This document shows positions 46,634 to 55,857 of a DNA stretch of 64,000 nucleotides, in pieces; within the stretch, counting starts at the first letter, position 1; each line of letters begins with the position of its first letter. Under the pieces are notes generated by a model. It was not told the origin of the DNA, made no database searches, and saw nothing but the letters and a program-made list of their open reading frames with translations. The stretch is from positions 1 through 64,000 of the forward strand of contig JANSXP010000030.1 of the NCBI GenBank assembly GCA_024742875.1, given 5' to 3'. Made by a program: the position numbers and the translations under genes. The DNA comes from Planctomycetaceae bacterium. Lineage in GTDB: Bacteria; Planctomycetota; Planctomycetia; Planctomycetales; Planctomycetaceae.

Positions 46634-47734
46634 ATGCTTGCCCCCACACCGACGTCGCGACCCGCCGTGATTCCTCCTGCTCCAGCACCGACCGTCTATG
46701 AAGCGGAGGAAGCACTGGATGTGCTCCGCAGACTGGCTGCCCACGCTCCCGCTGATGCGGCGGCCCTCGGATTGTCACGCTTCATCACGGATGGCGGCGT
46801 GGCCCTGCAGCGTGAGTATCCTGCCGAGTTTGAGGCAGGGGCAGATTACCGCGCGACCCTGCCGGACTTGCAGAATGGCCCGGAGAGTCTGATCAAGGGG
46901 GCCCATGCGGAAATTCAGAACGTAGGGATCTCCAACTTTCGGTTGCCCCTGAGTCATCGCCGTCGGGAAGGCGGTCTGATCAGTCTGGAGACCTCCGTGA
47001 CCGGATCTGTCTCTCTTGATGCCGCGAAGAAAGGCATCAACATGAGCCGCATCATGCGATCTTTCTATGGTCACGCCGAAGAAGCGTTTGATTTCGCGCG
47101 CATCGAGTCGGTTCTCGACAGCTATCTGAACGACCTGGAAAGCGCAGACGCACGTCTGCAACTGTCTTTCCGCTATCCCATGGTTCGCCCCTCGCTTCGC
47201 AGTAACCTTGAGGGCTATCAGTACTACAGCGTGTCGTTCGAAAGCGTCCGCCGCGGCGATGACAGTCTGCGGATTCTGCACCTGGACTACGTCTATTCAT
47301 CGACATGTCCGTGCTCATTGGAACTGTCCGAGCATGCCCGAGTGACTCGCGGCCAGATCGCGACACCTCACTCACAGCGCTCGGTTGCCCGCGTGTCTGT
47401 CGTGATTGAAGGCAATGAGACCCTGTGGATCGAAGACCTGGTCGGGTTGTGCCACGCCGCCATCCCCACCGAAACCCAGGTGATGGTCAAACGTGAAGAC
47501 GAGCAGGCCTTTGCAGAACTGAACGCCTCCAACCCCATTTTTGTTGAGGACGCCGTGCGATTGCTCTGTGAGGCGATGGCCAGCGACCAGCGGATTGGCG
47601 ATTTTCGTGTTATCGCCAGCCATCAGGAATCACTCCACAGCCACGATGCCGTCTCGATTCTGACCCGTGGCGAGACGTTCTCCCAGGCCAGCTATGACCC
47701 ACGGCTGTTCGCCTCACTGGTGCACACCGGTTAG
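46634..47734 (+). CDS. folE2: GTP cyclohydrolase FolE2
   Basis: A 366-residue type IB GTP cyclohydrolase. It converts GTP to dihydroneopterin triphosphate, the first step of tetrahydrofolate and queuosine synthesis. The family segments are present: G-I-S-N-F-R-L-P-L near residue 98, and S-T-C225-P-C227-S-L-E-L-S-E-H, whose first cysteine is the metal ligand and catalytic residue. It is longer than the usual 260-300 residues, chiefly through an N-terminal proline-rich extension. FolE2 enzymes use metals other than zinc when zinc is scarce, but no zinc-responsive site was seen here. ATG 46634 lacks a clear ribosome-binding site. No other folate gene is nearby. Confidence 0.94.
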   Translation: MLAPTPTSRPAVIPPAPAPTVYEAEEALDVLRRLAAHAPADAAALGLSRFITDGGVALQREYPAEFEAGADYRATLPDLQNGPESLIKGAHAEIQNVGISNFRLPLSHRRREGGLISLETSVTGSVSLDAAKKGINMSRIMRSFYGHAEEAFDFARIESVLDSYLNDLESADARLQLSFRYPMVRPSLRSNLEGYQYYSVSFESVRRGDDSLRILHLDYVYSSTCPCSLELSEHARVTRGQIATPHSQRSVARVSVVIEGNETLWIEDLVGLCHAAIPTETQVMVKREDEQAFAELNASNPIFVEDAVRLLCEAMASDQRIGDFRVIASHQESLHSHDAVSILTRGETFSQASYDPRLFASLVHTG

Positions 47735-48213
47735 CCGCACGCCCTGCTGTGGAGCGATCTGCGGGAATATGTGAGGTGACGTCGGGCTGCTGCAGCCGCG
47801 GGGCTCCTCACCTCACTCAGGCTTTCCCGTCACAGACTGACCAGGTCTGTCACGCTCCCTGGGGTTGACTTTCAAGCCACAGCATGACGGACGTGTGCTC
47901 TGCTGAACTCCAGCGGCCACGCGTTTGTCGCCGGCTGCCGGCTCGCGATTTCGATCGCCGCGGTAGGGTTCCGCGTTCCATGCGGCGCACCACCAGAATG
48001 ATGGATGTGACGATCAGCAGCTTCGCTGCGACTTTCCGCTGCTCGCTGGCTCCCTGCTTTACATTGATGCGGGCGTGCAGGACAATTGGCAGGTAAGAAA
48101 AGCAGGGGATGTCGGGCCGCGGATGAGACTGACCTGGCGTGCTGTCTGCCATGATGGTGAGTGAACTGGGAAAGAGGGCATGGGAATTGGCGACCCGCCG
48201 AAAGGAACTGACG
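47735..48213. other. Intergenic region, nothing certain
   Basis: About 480 bases. A weak hairpin ACAGAC/GTCTGT is at 47832-47850, beyond folE2. No convincing gene is seen. Confidence 0.4.
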
Positions 48214-48795
48214 ATGAGACAGGCGATCGGACTGCTGCTGCTTGTGCTTCCTGTGACTGGATGTGGAAAGCCGACGCCGGCCGGGGCCGGTGGCAAGCCG
48301 GTCAACGCGGTTCGTGTGCCGGATCTTCAGGAACGTCATGCACGAAACTTTCTGACGATGGCGCTGGAAGCAAAGAACGACGGTGACACACAGCGTGCCA
48401 TCACGGGGCTGGAGAAAGTGATCGCCGACTACCCCACGTCGCAGGCCGCTGACAGAGCGCAAGTCGTGCTGAAGAAACTTCAGGATGGCAGCGCGAAAAC
48501 TGACACGGAAGACGGTGAGACGCCGCAGAATCCGGATCGTGACCGAGCCCAGGAGTTTCTCTCCCAACTGTCGCAGATCAAATCGGCCGAAGAAGAGATG
48601 AAGCTGCTGACAGAATTTGCCGACTGGCTGCGGGACAACAAATACACCGTCAGGCTGGAGATTGTGGATGACGCGACTCGGCTGACGTGTCCCGACTTTC
48701 CGCCTGTGACGCCGTGGGTGTCGCACACCTTTCTGGACTCGCAGAACATGGCGCTACTGCCTGTGATGACGGAGCCTGCCGCGGAAAGCCCGTAA
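48214..48795 (+). CDS. Lipoprotein with TPR-like helices
   Basis: A 193-residue lipoprotein. The lipobox V-T-G-C ends at Cys17. A helical pair follows (M-A-L-E-A-K-N-D-G-D-T-Q-R-A-I-T-G-L-E-K, then I-A-D-Y-P-T-S-Q-A-A-D-R-A), typical of a TPR in BamD/YbgF-type proteins, then a less clear C-terminal region. ATG 48214 follows AAAGGA with an eight-base spacer. It should sit on the periplasmic side. Function unknown. Confidence 0.75.
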   Translation: MRQAIGLLLLVLPVTGCGKPTPAGAGGKPVNAVRVPDLQERHARNFLTMALEAKNDGDTQRAITGLEKVIADYPTSQAADRAQVVLKKLQDGSAKTDTEDGETPQNPDRDRAQEFLSQLSQIKSAEEEMKLLTEFADWLRDNKYTVRLEIVDDATRLTCPDFPPVTPWVSHTFLDSQNMALLPVMTEPAAESP

Positions 48796-49059
48796 AGCAC
48801 CCGGCGGACGAAAGTTTGCTGTCTGGCTCCCTGCCCGCCGTGTTACGACAGCACCGAGACCTGCAGGACCGCGTTGATCCGGGCGCGGAAAGTCGGAAGC
48901 CCGCGAAACTGGGCAGCTCGCGTTAAGGCCAGTGAGGTGACAGCGCCGTTGCGCACCCGCGGTCCTGAGTGACGGTCGGCACGGGCGATCGAATTCCTCC
49001 GGATCGAGGAAAAACTTCATCCATGACTGCAGTGCCAGCGTTGGACGTAAAACACACGG

Positions 49060-49686
49060 ATGGTGCCACCACACCCTCACTGGGACATCCGTTTCCCACC
49101 AGCACCCGGGCAGGAGCCAGTCTTCGAAGATCAACTGTATATTCACGTTCTCGATCGATTCCAGCGGTTCAGCGGCGGACAGGAGTGTGGAAAATGGAAT
49201 CAGACGCTGCTGGCGGATTTCACAGACGATGACCAGTTTTGGCGTGACGCCAGAGAAATGATCGAACGCTGTGTCACGCGGGCCGTTTCAATCGATGGGC
49301 CAGTCGCCGACGGTCTTGACCTGCACAGCGTGCTGTTTGAGGCCGGAGTGTCGATCTGCATTCGCTTCCATCATCATTTCCTGGACCCTGTGGGCGTTTG
49401 TCCTTTGGGCTACACGCTGTCTGCCGTCGGGAACAGGCTGCATCGCGTGGAGTTCGCCTGCGGCCACCCCAACGAGCTCGGTGGTCTCAGGTGCAGCTAC
49501 CCGGACCGATATCGCGGCCGCTACGAGTCGTTTCCTGATGCTCCTCACCAGTGGGCCGTCTTCAGGACGTGGGACGTCGCGGTGTCGGATGCGGCACCGG
49601 AAATGGGCCTGTCACGTGCGAAAATGCCCTCTGGGTCTTTAATGAAAAGGCGACAGTGCCATGCGCAGGGGGACGGCAAACGCTGA
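49060..49686 (+). CDS. Hypothetical protein
   Basis: A 208-residue soluble protein. The middle is well structured (Q-F-W-R-D-A-R-E-M-I-E-R-C-V near residue 59, then D-L-H-S-V-L-F-E-A-G-V-S-I-C-I-R-F-H-H-H-F). It is rich in His and Cys. The final 25 residues are basic and may be poorly defined. A stop at 49048 limits the start to ATG 49060 or later. No family was recognised. It is convergent with the membrane protein gene, 15 bases away. Confidence 0.5.
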   Translation: MVPPHPHWDIRFPPAPGQEPVFEDQLYIHVLDRFQRFSGGQECGKWNQTLLADFTDDDQFWRDAREMIERCVTRAVSIDGPVADGLDLHSVLFEAGVSICIRFHHHFLDPVGVCPLGYTLSAVGNRLHRVEFACGHPNELGGLRCSYPDRYRGRYESFPDAPHQWAVFRTWDVAVSDAAPEMGLSRAKMPSGSLMKRRQCHAQGDGKR

Positions 49687-49701
49687 CGGCCTGCGGATCG
49701 C

Positions 49702-50115
49702 TCAAGAATCGGTCGACGTCCCGTCTGCATACACGCCGCCCAAAACGCACAGCAACAAAAGTGTGGACACGGCCAGCAACAGGATTCCGGCCGTGTGCAG
49801 TTTCCAGCGGGGCGCCGTTTGCACGGACGCCATGGAACGCAGATTCCCGTCCGGGTGCAGAAAGATCACCGTGGACTTCAGAATGTAGGCCCACCCGATC
49901 AGAGTGAGCACGACCGCAGGGCCACTCCAGACGTTATGGAATGCAACGATGATCGATCCCGTGATCAGCGTGAGCAGGCCATTGGCGAAGGCCCCCGGAC
50001 GGCCCATCGCGTGCAGTGCCAGGAAGAACTCACGCCACGCCTGCTGCTGGCAGATGTGCGAAAGGCCAATAATGGCGAAATTGACAGCGGCAAAGACAGC
50101 GACGCATTTTTCCAC
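49702..50115 (-). CDS. Small four-helix membrane protein
   Basis: A 137-residue integral membrane protein. Four hydrophobic segments are seen: residues 5-18 (V-A-V-F-A-A-V-N-F-A-I-I-G-L), 42-60 (F-A-N-G-L-L-T-L-I-T-G), 62-80 (V-W-S-G-P-A-V-V-L-T-L-I-G-W) and 105-127 (A-G-I-L-L-L-A-V-S-T-L-L-L-L). The start is a GTG at 50115, supported by AAGGAG six bases upstream. The family was not recognised. Confidence 0.75.
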   Translation of the reverse strand: MEKCVAVFAAVNFAIIGLSHICQQQAWREFFLALHAMGRPGAFANGLLTLITGSIIVAFHNVWSGPAVVLTLIGWAYILKSTVIFLHPDGNLRSMASVQTAPRWKLHTAGILLLAVSTLLLLCVLGGVYADGTSTDS

Positions 50116-50576
50116 AGAACACTCCTTGTGTTGCCCGGATACACCATAGCAGGTCAACGGTGACCTGTGGCGACATCGTGACTTCATTTCGCACCCATCT
50201 GTTACTCGCCCATAATGGTTTGGTCTGAGATCTGCGGCGAACACCAGTTGCCCGGCAGGTATTCGGTCGCCAGTGGGATTGCTGGAAAAGCAGAGGCGCA
50301 GCGCGGTGGCTTCGGCCACCACGACACCGGTGGCCCGCCTCGATGGTGCCGATCATCGTTGGCCGACTATTGTCGGCCATGCGCCCGTCACGATTATTGG
50401 CGGCAGTCTGCAACCGGTTTCCTGAAGGCGGCAACGGAGAAGTTTCCTCGATCTTTGACTGTCGTGTGAGCTTTTTGGGAAAAGAAACCGTGCCGCGACA
50501 TTTGTGATGCACAGTGCAGTGTTGTCGCCCCACGTTTTCTCATGTTAAGAGCGCCCCCACACTGGCTGCGGACTCC
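50116..50576. other. Divergent intergenic region, nothing certain
   Basis: About 460 bases between the membrane protein and the receiver-like gene. It must contain two promoters. No clear gene, repeat or terminator was seen. Confidence 0.4.
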
Positions 50577-50975
50577 ATGAACAATCTGAGCGCTGGGCGA
50601 GTTGGAATTCGCGTACTGTTGATATCCGCAGAGGCCGAATCCCGACGGGCCATGGCTCTCCTTCTGCGGAAGGCCGGTTTTGAAACCTCGTGCGAATCCA
50701 CCGGGGCGGTTGCCACGTCGCCCCTTGTCGAAAATCGCACGCTGGCGAATCACTTTGACGTGATTGTCGTCGACGAGCCGGACACCCTTCTGAACGAGAT
50801 TGACGATGAGGAACTGCCCGAACTGTTGACCTGTCGCAACATCGAGGTGCCCGTCGTGGCTCTGTCCGTGATGCTTTCGCGGGACAAGATGGCAGAAGCC
50901 GGCTACCGAGCGGTCGTCGCCAAGCCGGTCTGCCCGGAGAGCCTGTTCGCTGCCATTCTGGCCTGCCAGAGATAA
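50577..50975 (+). CDS. Degenerate response-regulator receiver protein
   Basis: A 132-residue stand-alone CheY-like domain. The usual acidic pair at the end of strand 1 is replaced by S-A-E-A-E in R-V-L-L-I-S-A-E-A-E-S-R. The phosphoacceptor Asp is kept in F-D-V-I-V-V-D-E-P-D, and the conserved Lys in V-V-A-K-P-V. Without the acidic pair normal phosphorylation is doubtful. No kinase or output gene is adjacent. The start is ATG 50577. Confidence 0.7.
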   Translation: MNNLSAGRVGIRVLLISAEAESRRAMALLLRKAGFETSCESTGAVATSPLVENRTLANHFDVIVVDEPDTLLNEIDDEELPELLTCRNIEVPVVALSVMLSRDKMAEAGYRAVVAKPVCPESLFAAILACQR

Positions 50976-51285
50976 ACGCAGAACGCCGAACGCTGCGGGT
51001 GACGTCGCAAGGCGGGCGATCCCGAACCGCCCGTGCGTCCCTGGGTTTGCGTGGCTGCGAAGTTGTTTGTCTCGTATCCGGTGAACGTTGCTGCACGCAG
51101 TCACCGACGGCCACCGTGCGGCACACGTACAATTCTTCGCCTCAAACCTCCAAGACTGAACAGCGGTATTGGAAGAAGATCGACGCCATCACGGGCTCAG
51201 GCACGTGGCCGGCTGGGTTTATGACGGCACACGGCCAGGGCCCTTCCCAAACCCTTTGTATTTTCGCTACGAAAAAGACGACAGC
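50976..51285. other. Intergenic region, nothing seen
   Basis: About 310 bases with no convincing gene; the frame of the following propeller gene is open through part of it. Confidence 0.4.
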
Positions 51286-52413
51286 ATGTCGACGAGAAGA
51301 CATTTTCTGCACGCGGGAGCCAGCCTGGCTGCCGGTTTGTTCGCCACCACGGCCACCAATGCCACTGGCCTGTCCTCGTCAGAGGACAATGAGATCATTG
51401 GGCACGGCGAGTTCCGTTATCGGGTTCACAAAGACTGGGCCGACGTGAATCCGTCAGACGTCCCCATCACCAACTGCCATGAGATGGTGCAGGACAGTCA
51501 GGGCCGGCTGGTCATGATCGGAGACAACCCCCGCAACAATGTGATTGTCTTTGATCGCTCCGGCAGGGTCCTCAAGGCGTGGGGGACCATGTGGCCGGGA
51601 GGTCATGGCTTGACGCTCAATGACGAGGGCGGCGAAGACTTCCTGTATATTGCCGAGTGCGGCTATTCCAACAACATCGATGGCACGGGGTACCGTCAGA
51701 ACGGTTTCGTCAGCAAGACAACCATGGATGGCAGTGTGATCTTCACAATTGGTCATCCCATGACGGCGGGCGCCTACAAGCCGGGAATGCGTTTTCAGCC
51801 CACAGAAACCGCTGTAGCGCCCAACGGCGATATCTACGTGGCCGACGGGTACGGTTCCAACTACATTCTGCGATACGACAGCAACGGTCGATTCATCGAG
51901 AAGTTTGGTGGCAACAATAACGCTGATGACAACTACAATCTGCGCAGTGCTCACGGCGTGGCCGTCGATCTGCGTGATCCTGATGCTCCGCAGCTGATTG
52001 TCACCAGCCGGTCCGAATCTGCGTTCAAGTACTTCACACTGGACGGCAAGTGGCTCAAGACCGTGCGGCTGGCCAATATGCAGCCCTGCCGTGCGGTGAT
52101 CGACGCCGACAATGTGTATGCGGGCGTGTGCTGGAGTCACGATTTTTCTCAGGCCCGAAAAGATGGCGTCGGGCAACCGTGGCTGGTGCAGTCGGGCTTC
52201 ACTCTGGTGATGGACGCTAACGATCAGGTCGTGTCTTGTCCCGGCGGTGAGCAGCCTGTTTACGAGGCGGAGCAACTGCAGCATGTCAGTCAGAATGCGT
52301 CCCGAACATTCTTCAACGGCCACGATGTGTGTGTCGACAACGACAAGAATGTCTTCGTTTGCCAGTGGAATGGCCGCCAGACGCCGCCTGTGATGCTCGA
52401 GCGGGTCAGCTGA
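51286..52413 (+). CDS. Tat-exported NHL/six-bladed beta-propeller protein
   Basis: A 375-residue exported protein. The signal S-T-R-R-H-F-L-H-A-G-A-S-L-A-A resembles a Tat signal. Repeated propeller strands follow: G-R-L-V-M-I-G-D-N, P-N-G-D-I-Y-V-A-D-G-Y-G-S-N-Y-I, H-G-V-A-V-D-L-R-D-P, and D-N-V-Y-A-G-V-C-W. It is a member of the 6-phosphogluconolactonase/SMP-30-like or NHL propeller group; substrate unknown. ATG 51286 is the best start for the signal. Confidence 0.8.
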   Translation: MSTRRHFLHAGASLAAGLFATTATNATGLSSSEDNEIIGHGEFRYRVHKDWADVNPSDVPITNCHEMVQDSQGRLVMIGDNPRNNVIVFDRSGRVLKAWGTMWPGGHGLTLNDEGGEDFLYIAECGYSNNIDGTGYRQNGFVSKTTMDGSVIFTIGHPMTAGAYKPGMRFQPTETAVAPNGDIYVADGYGSNYILRYDSNGRFIEKFGGNNNADDNYNLRSAHGVAVDLRDPDAPQLIVTSRSESAFKYFTLDGKWLKTVRLANMQPCRAVIDADNVYAGVCWSHDFSQARKDGVGQPWLVQSGFTLVMDANDQVVSCPGGEQPVYEAEQLQHVSQNASRTFFNGHDVCVDNDKNVFVCQWNGRQTPPVMLERVS

Positions 52414-52825
52414 GCGACCCGCCGCTGGATGGATGCCGCCTGTCTGTCACTCTGGCAGGCGGCACATCCATAACCCGCAGCGCCGCCCAGGCCACATCCA
52501 GTCGGCTCCGCGACCGTCTGTCTGGCCCGGATCAGACGGCAGACAGCAGACCTTACGTCGTCAGAAAGTCCTGTGGCGTGGCCGCGGGACTTCCCGTGAT
52601 CCCGATTTTGTCGGGACAACATACCTGTTCGGACACACTCTGTTTGCGTACTCTTGCGGCGATCAGGGAGAGACGACTGCCCCGAAACACGGAACCAGCC
52701 AGCAGGCTGCCGGGGCAGGTTGTCGGATCAACCACGCAATTATCGCAGAACGCACTGACAGTGGCACACAGAAGCATTCGACGCTTCTTCAGGGCCACTG
52801 AAAAGTTGCTGCCACGGAGGTGTTC
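52414..52825. other. Intergenic region, nothing seen
   Basis: About 410 bases. Some open frames exist, but none has convincing composition or a ribosome-binding site. Confidence 0.4.
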
Positions 52826-53941
52826 ATGTCCCTGTTTCCATTATTGGTCGCGGCCATTGTGACGATTGCCGGTCAGGTCACGGAGGCACCAAGGTGCTGC
52901 CCTGATGAGGGGCCCCAACGTCCGCCAGATACCCAGTCGCGAGATCAGCAAAACGACGGGCCGTCTGAGCGTCCTGCACAGCCTCTGGATCGACGCGAGT
53001 TACCGAGCGCAACTTACATCGATGGCAATACTGAGCCGTACACCGACACGAAGCTCAGGTCTCGCACAGACCGCAAGCCAGCAAAGGATCGGGCCGACAT
53101 TAAGGTGCCGCCACCCCCCGCTGAGCCTGTGCCGCTGCTGGATGGTGCACCAACAGCCAGGGCCGCACTGGATGCGATGGTGGCGGCATCCAGTGCGGGG
53201 GACGAAGAAGCGGCCCTGATGCTGGTGGATCCCGCCATTCGCCCCCTGATGATGCCTGACATTGCCATAGAGCGAGTGGCGATTGATTCCATTCTGCTGG
53301 AGCACGCCTGTTTTGGAGAGCCAGAGTTTTCGCTGGGTGGAATTCTGTTTTGGTTCACGCTGCGAGATCTGGTCCGCATTCGCAGCCTCGAGGTGCAGGA
53401 GACGCGAGTCGTCGACGAAAACCGTGTGGTCTTCACGGTGAAAACGGTGGAGAAAAGCTACCACTCAGACGAGCACCATCAGGTTCCCCGCCAGATTCTC
53501 ACTGTCCGCCGTGAGGGGAAATGGTACGTGTTTCGGCCCTACGGCCTGTTGGTGACTTTGCTGCGCGGGGAAGTGTTGCAATTGCCAGACAACAGTCCGC
53601 CGCCGATTGTCGTGTATCATGAGTCGAAGGAGCAGGACAAGGCAGACGTCAAAGGGCGGATCGAATATCTCATTCCCATAGAAATCGTACACGAACATCT
53701 GGCGAAGGCTGCGACAGCCCCCAAATTCCGGGAGTTTGAAGTGAAGGCTCGCAGAATCGAGCGGCAGTTTCGCAGTGTCGTGGCGCGGGCCAAGCGGGGC
53801 GACTTCAAAACCCGAGAGGAACTGAAGGCGGCTCTCAATTCCTTTGAAGACAGTTACGATCAGTTCGCAGAGGTGAACCCCATTCTGACGCCAGGCATCC
53901 GGAAGCTGGCTGAGCAGCACCTTTCCCCCGCTTCGAAATGA
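52826..53941 (+). CDS. Exported hypothetical protein
   Basis: A 371-residue protein. A signal peptide covers residues 1-20 (M-S-L-F-P-L-L-V-A-A-I-V-T-I-A-G). A long polar, proline-rich linker (about 20-100) precedes a well-folded alpha/beta region (R-A-A-L-D-A-M-V-A-A-S-S-A-G-D-E-E-A-A near residue 112) and a basic C-terminal helical part. ATG 52826 follows GGAGG. No family was recognised. The next gene begins four bases after the stop, so the two are co-transcribed. Confidence 0.75.
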   Translation: MSLFPLLVAAIVTIAGQVTEAPRCCPDEGPQRPPDTQSRDQQNDGPSERPAQPLDRRELPSATYIDGNTEPYTDTKLRSRTDRKPAKDRADIKVPPPPAEPVPLLDGAPTARAALDAMVAASSAGDEEAALMLVDPAIRPLMMPDIAIERVAIDSILLEHACFGEPEFSLGGILFWFTLRDLVRIRSLEVQETRVVDENRVVFTVKTVEKSYHSDEHHQVPRQILTVRREGKWYVFRPYGLLVTLLRGEVLQLPDNSPPPIVVYHESKEQDKADVKGRIEYLIPIEIVHEHLAKAATAPKFREFEVKARRIERQFRSVVARAKRGDFKTREELKAALNSFEDSYDQFAEVNPILTPGIRKLAEQHLSPASK

Positions 53942-53945
53942 TCCT

Positions 53946-54491
53946 TTGGGCTATCAACAAGTGTCAGGTTACTCGCAATCTCGAAAGTGTGGCCAGTGCG
54001 GACATGTCGAATCACGCACGCTGACGACATTAGAGGCGGCGTTTGAACAGCGACGCGCGTGGGCTACACCCTGTCCGGAATGCGGCAGTCATTCGTTCTC
54101 ATCGGGCGGCTGCGCCATGCCGGAGATGAATGAAGAGATTCTGGAGGCCTGGGGGAGCGATGAGGGGCTTTCTTTTCTTTCTCAGGACGAAGATCTGATG
54201 ATGGCGGACGCAGCCTCGCTACCGCTGCTGCAGTCCATGGTCAGACGCAGCGACATTCCCACGCTCAAACGCGGCGTGCTGCTGTCTGCCATTTGTGTGC
54301 TGGTCTTCGACAACGTACCCGACTGGGACGATGACGAGCCTGACTGCGATCCTGACGTGGGGCAGGAGGCCCTGTCATTTCTTGTTGAGCACAAGGCGTT
54401 GGTTCGCGAAATCGGAGAGGACAGCATCAGCGACTACCTCAAAGAGGTGGTCTACCCGCTGATCGGACTGGAGTTCGAGGGCGAGATCTGA
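53946..54491 (+). CDS. Zinc-ribbon protein
   Basis: A 181-residue soluble protein. Residues 15-46 hold two C-x2-C pairs (C-G-Q-C and C-P-E-C), likely one zinc ribbon. The rest is acidic and helical (S-L-P-L-L-Q-S-M-V-R-R-S-D-I-P, then D-D-D-E-P-D-C-D-P-D-V). No family was recognised. The frame starts at TTG 53946, just four bases past the preceding stop; GTG 53961 is an alternative. Neither has a clear ribosome-binding site, so re-initiation after the upstream gene is likely. Confidence 0.6.
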   Translation: MGYQQVSGYSQSRKCGQCGHVESRTLTTLEAAFEQRRAWATPCPECGSHSFSSGGCAMPEMNEEILEAWGSDEGLSFLSQDEDLMMADAASLPLLQSMVRRSDIPTLKRGVLLSAICVLVFDNVPDWDDDEPDCDPDVGQEALSFLVEHKALVREIGEDSISDYLKEVVYPLIGLEFEGEI

Positions 54492-54513
54492 CGACGCCGC
54501 GCCGCTGGCTTCA

Positions 54514-55439
54514 TCAGGTGCTGCGCTGTTTGCGTTGCACCAGGCCTCCAATGAGAGCAAACACGGCCAGCAGGAAGAGAATGACCGTGCCTGTTCGCGA
54601 TGGTGTCGGCATGCGGCCATTTTCCGGCGGTCTGGGCGGGGGCGATTCCATCAGGGGCGGACCAACTCTGTAGACCAGACGCGGGACCCTGGGATCCGTC
54701 TTCTGGTCCACCACCTTTGTTCCCTCAGCGAGTTCAAGGCTGCCTGCTGCAAACAATGTGGGGTCGATCTTCCCGTTGACCTGTTGCCACTGAAAATTCA
54801 GCTGCCGCACTGTCTTTGGCCGGTGGTTGGAAGTGAATGTGGCCGAGGTCGGAAGCCAGACATCACTGATGCTCTTCCACGTGATCTCAAGTCTGTGTTT
54901 CAACTCAGTCAGCGTGCCGTCCTCATTCACAGACCGCTTCTCCAGCAGGACGGGGGCGTAGCCCTTGCCGGGATCCAGAACGTGCCGGACCTAAACGAGG
55001 CCCTTCGCCACGGTACGCGTGAACTGCGCCATTCCCGTGTCATCTAGCGGCTGCAATGTGCAGCTTTCGGTAATCTCGATGAACGTGTTCCGGAGTTCCG
55101 GCAACAGCCCGGACCTTAGTTCGCTGGTGGAAAATGGACCGATGCAGCGCACGTCGAAAAATTCATCCGGACGGTCACCGCGGTCTTCGACGGGCCCTTT
55201 TGTGATTTGGAATCCGGTGATCTCGGAGTAGACGGTGCGTTCTTCTGGCGATTCGATGTAGTGGAAAACTCTCTCAGGCCCGCGAGGTTGCCTTCCGGTG
55301 CGGTGCCGATGGGCAGGAATAGGTGACCCGCGTCGTTCAGTCGGAGTAAAGCCGCGTTTCGCTGAAGTTGACAGTCCGCCCGTCCGGATTCATAGTCGCG
55401 TGCTGCAACCAGAAGAGGATTCTCAGCGTGAACGATCAA
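54514..55439 (-). pseudogene. Broken gene: exported/membrane-anchored hypothetical
   Basis: Conceptual translation runs in one frame from 55439 to about 55275 (H-L-F-L-P-I-G-T-A-P-E-G-N), then continues in another frame from about 55270 (R-V-F-H-Y-I-E-S-P-E-E-R-T-V-Y-S-E) through an in-frame TAG at 54991-54993 and on to a stop at 54514, ending in a transmembrane helix (T-V-I-L-F-L-L-A-V-F-A-L-I-G-G). Read together these fragments make a plausible single protein of about 300 residues, with one frameshift and one stop. The intact N-terminus is not seen. The final part (54514-54930) retains a GTG start and could still be expressed. No known family. Confidence 0.75.
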
Positions 55440-55688
55440 ATCATTGTAGAACTGGCTGGCGACCTGGACTCAGCCAGGCAGGGAATACTCATGGATGCGC
55501 TGGATGACGCTGGTTATGCGATGACAGCCCAAATCCTGCGAGGCTACCGTGAAACGCAGAATGACCGACAATTGGAGTACTGGCGGGCCAGACTCAGTGG
55601 TGACCTCGAGGTCTGGTCGCCACCTCTTGTCGAAAAATACTGGCGGCATATTCACACGCTGCGGAAAGCGTGCGTGGATCAGGATTAA
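55428..55688 (+). CDS. Small hypothetical protein
   Basis: An 86-residue soluble, acidic-to-neutral protein. Its start (V-E-L-A-G-D-L-D-S-A-R-Q-G-I-L-M-D-A-L-D-D-A-G-Y) has a spacing reminiscent of TIGR02996-type companions, but the resemblance is weak. GTG 55428 follows GAAGAGG with an eight-base spacer. Its start overlaps the 5' end of the broken gene on the opposite strand by 12 bases. Confidence 0.6.
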   Translation: MNDQIIVELAGDLDSARQGILMDALDDAGYAMTAQILRGYRETQNDRQLEYWRARLSGDLEVWSPPLVEKYWRHIHTLRKACVDQD

Positions 55689-55857
55689 TGAACTGCGCTA
55701 TTATGAAACGCTGGGACTGCCACGCGATAGCAAACGCTGCCACCCAGATTGGTGTCATGGCCTTCCGGCCGCCCTGTGAAGCACGCCTCGCGCCCTTCCG
55801 CGGCCGATGCCGGCGTGCTTAAAAAAGTCACCGGGCATTGTTGTGACAGTACAAATG

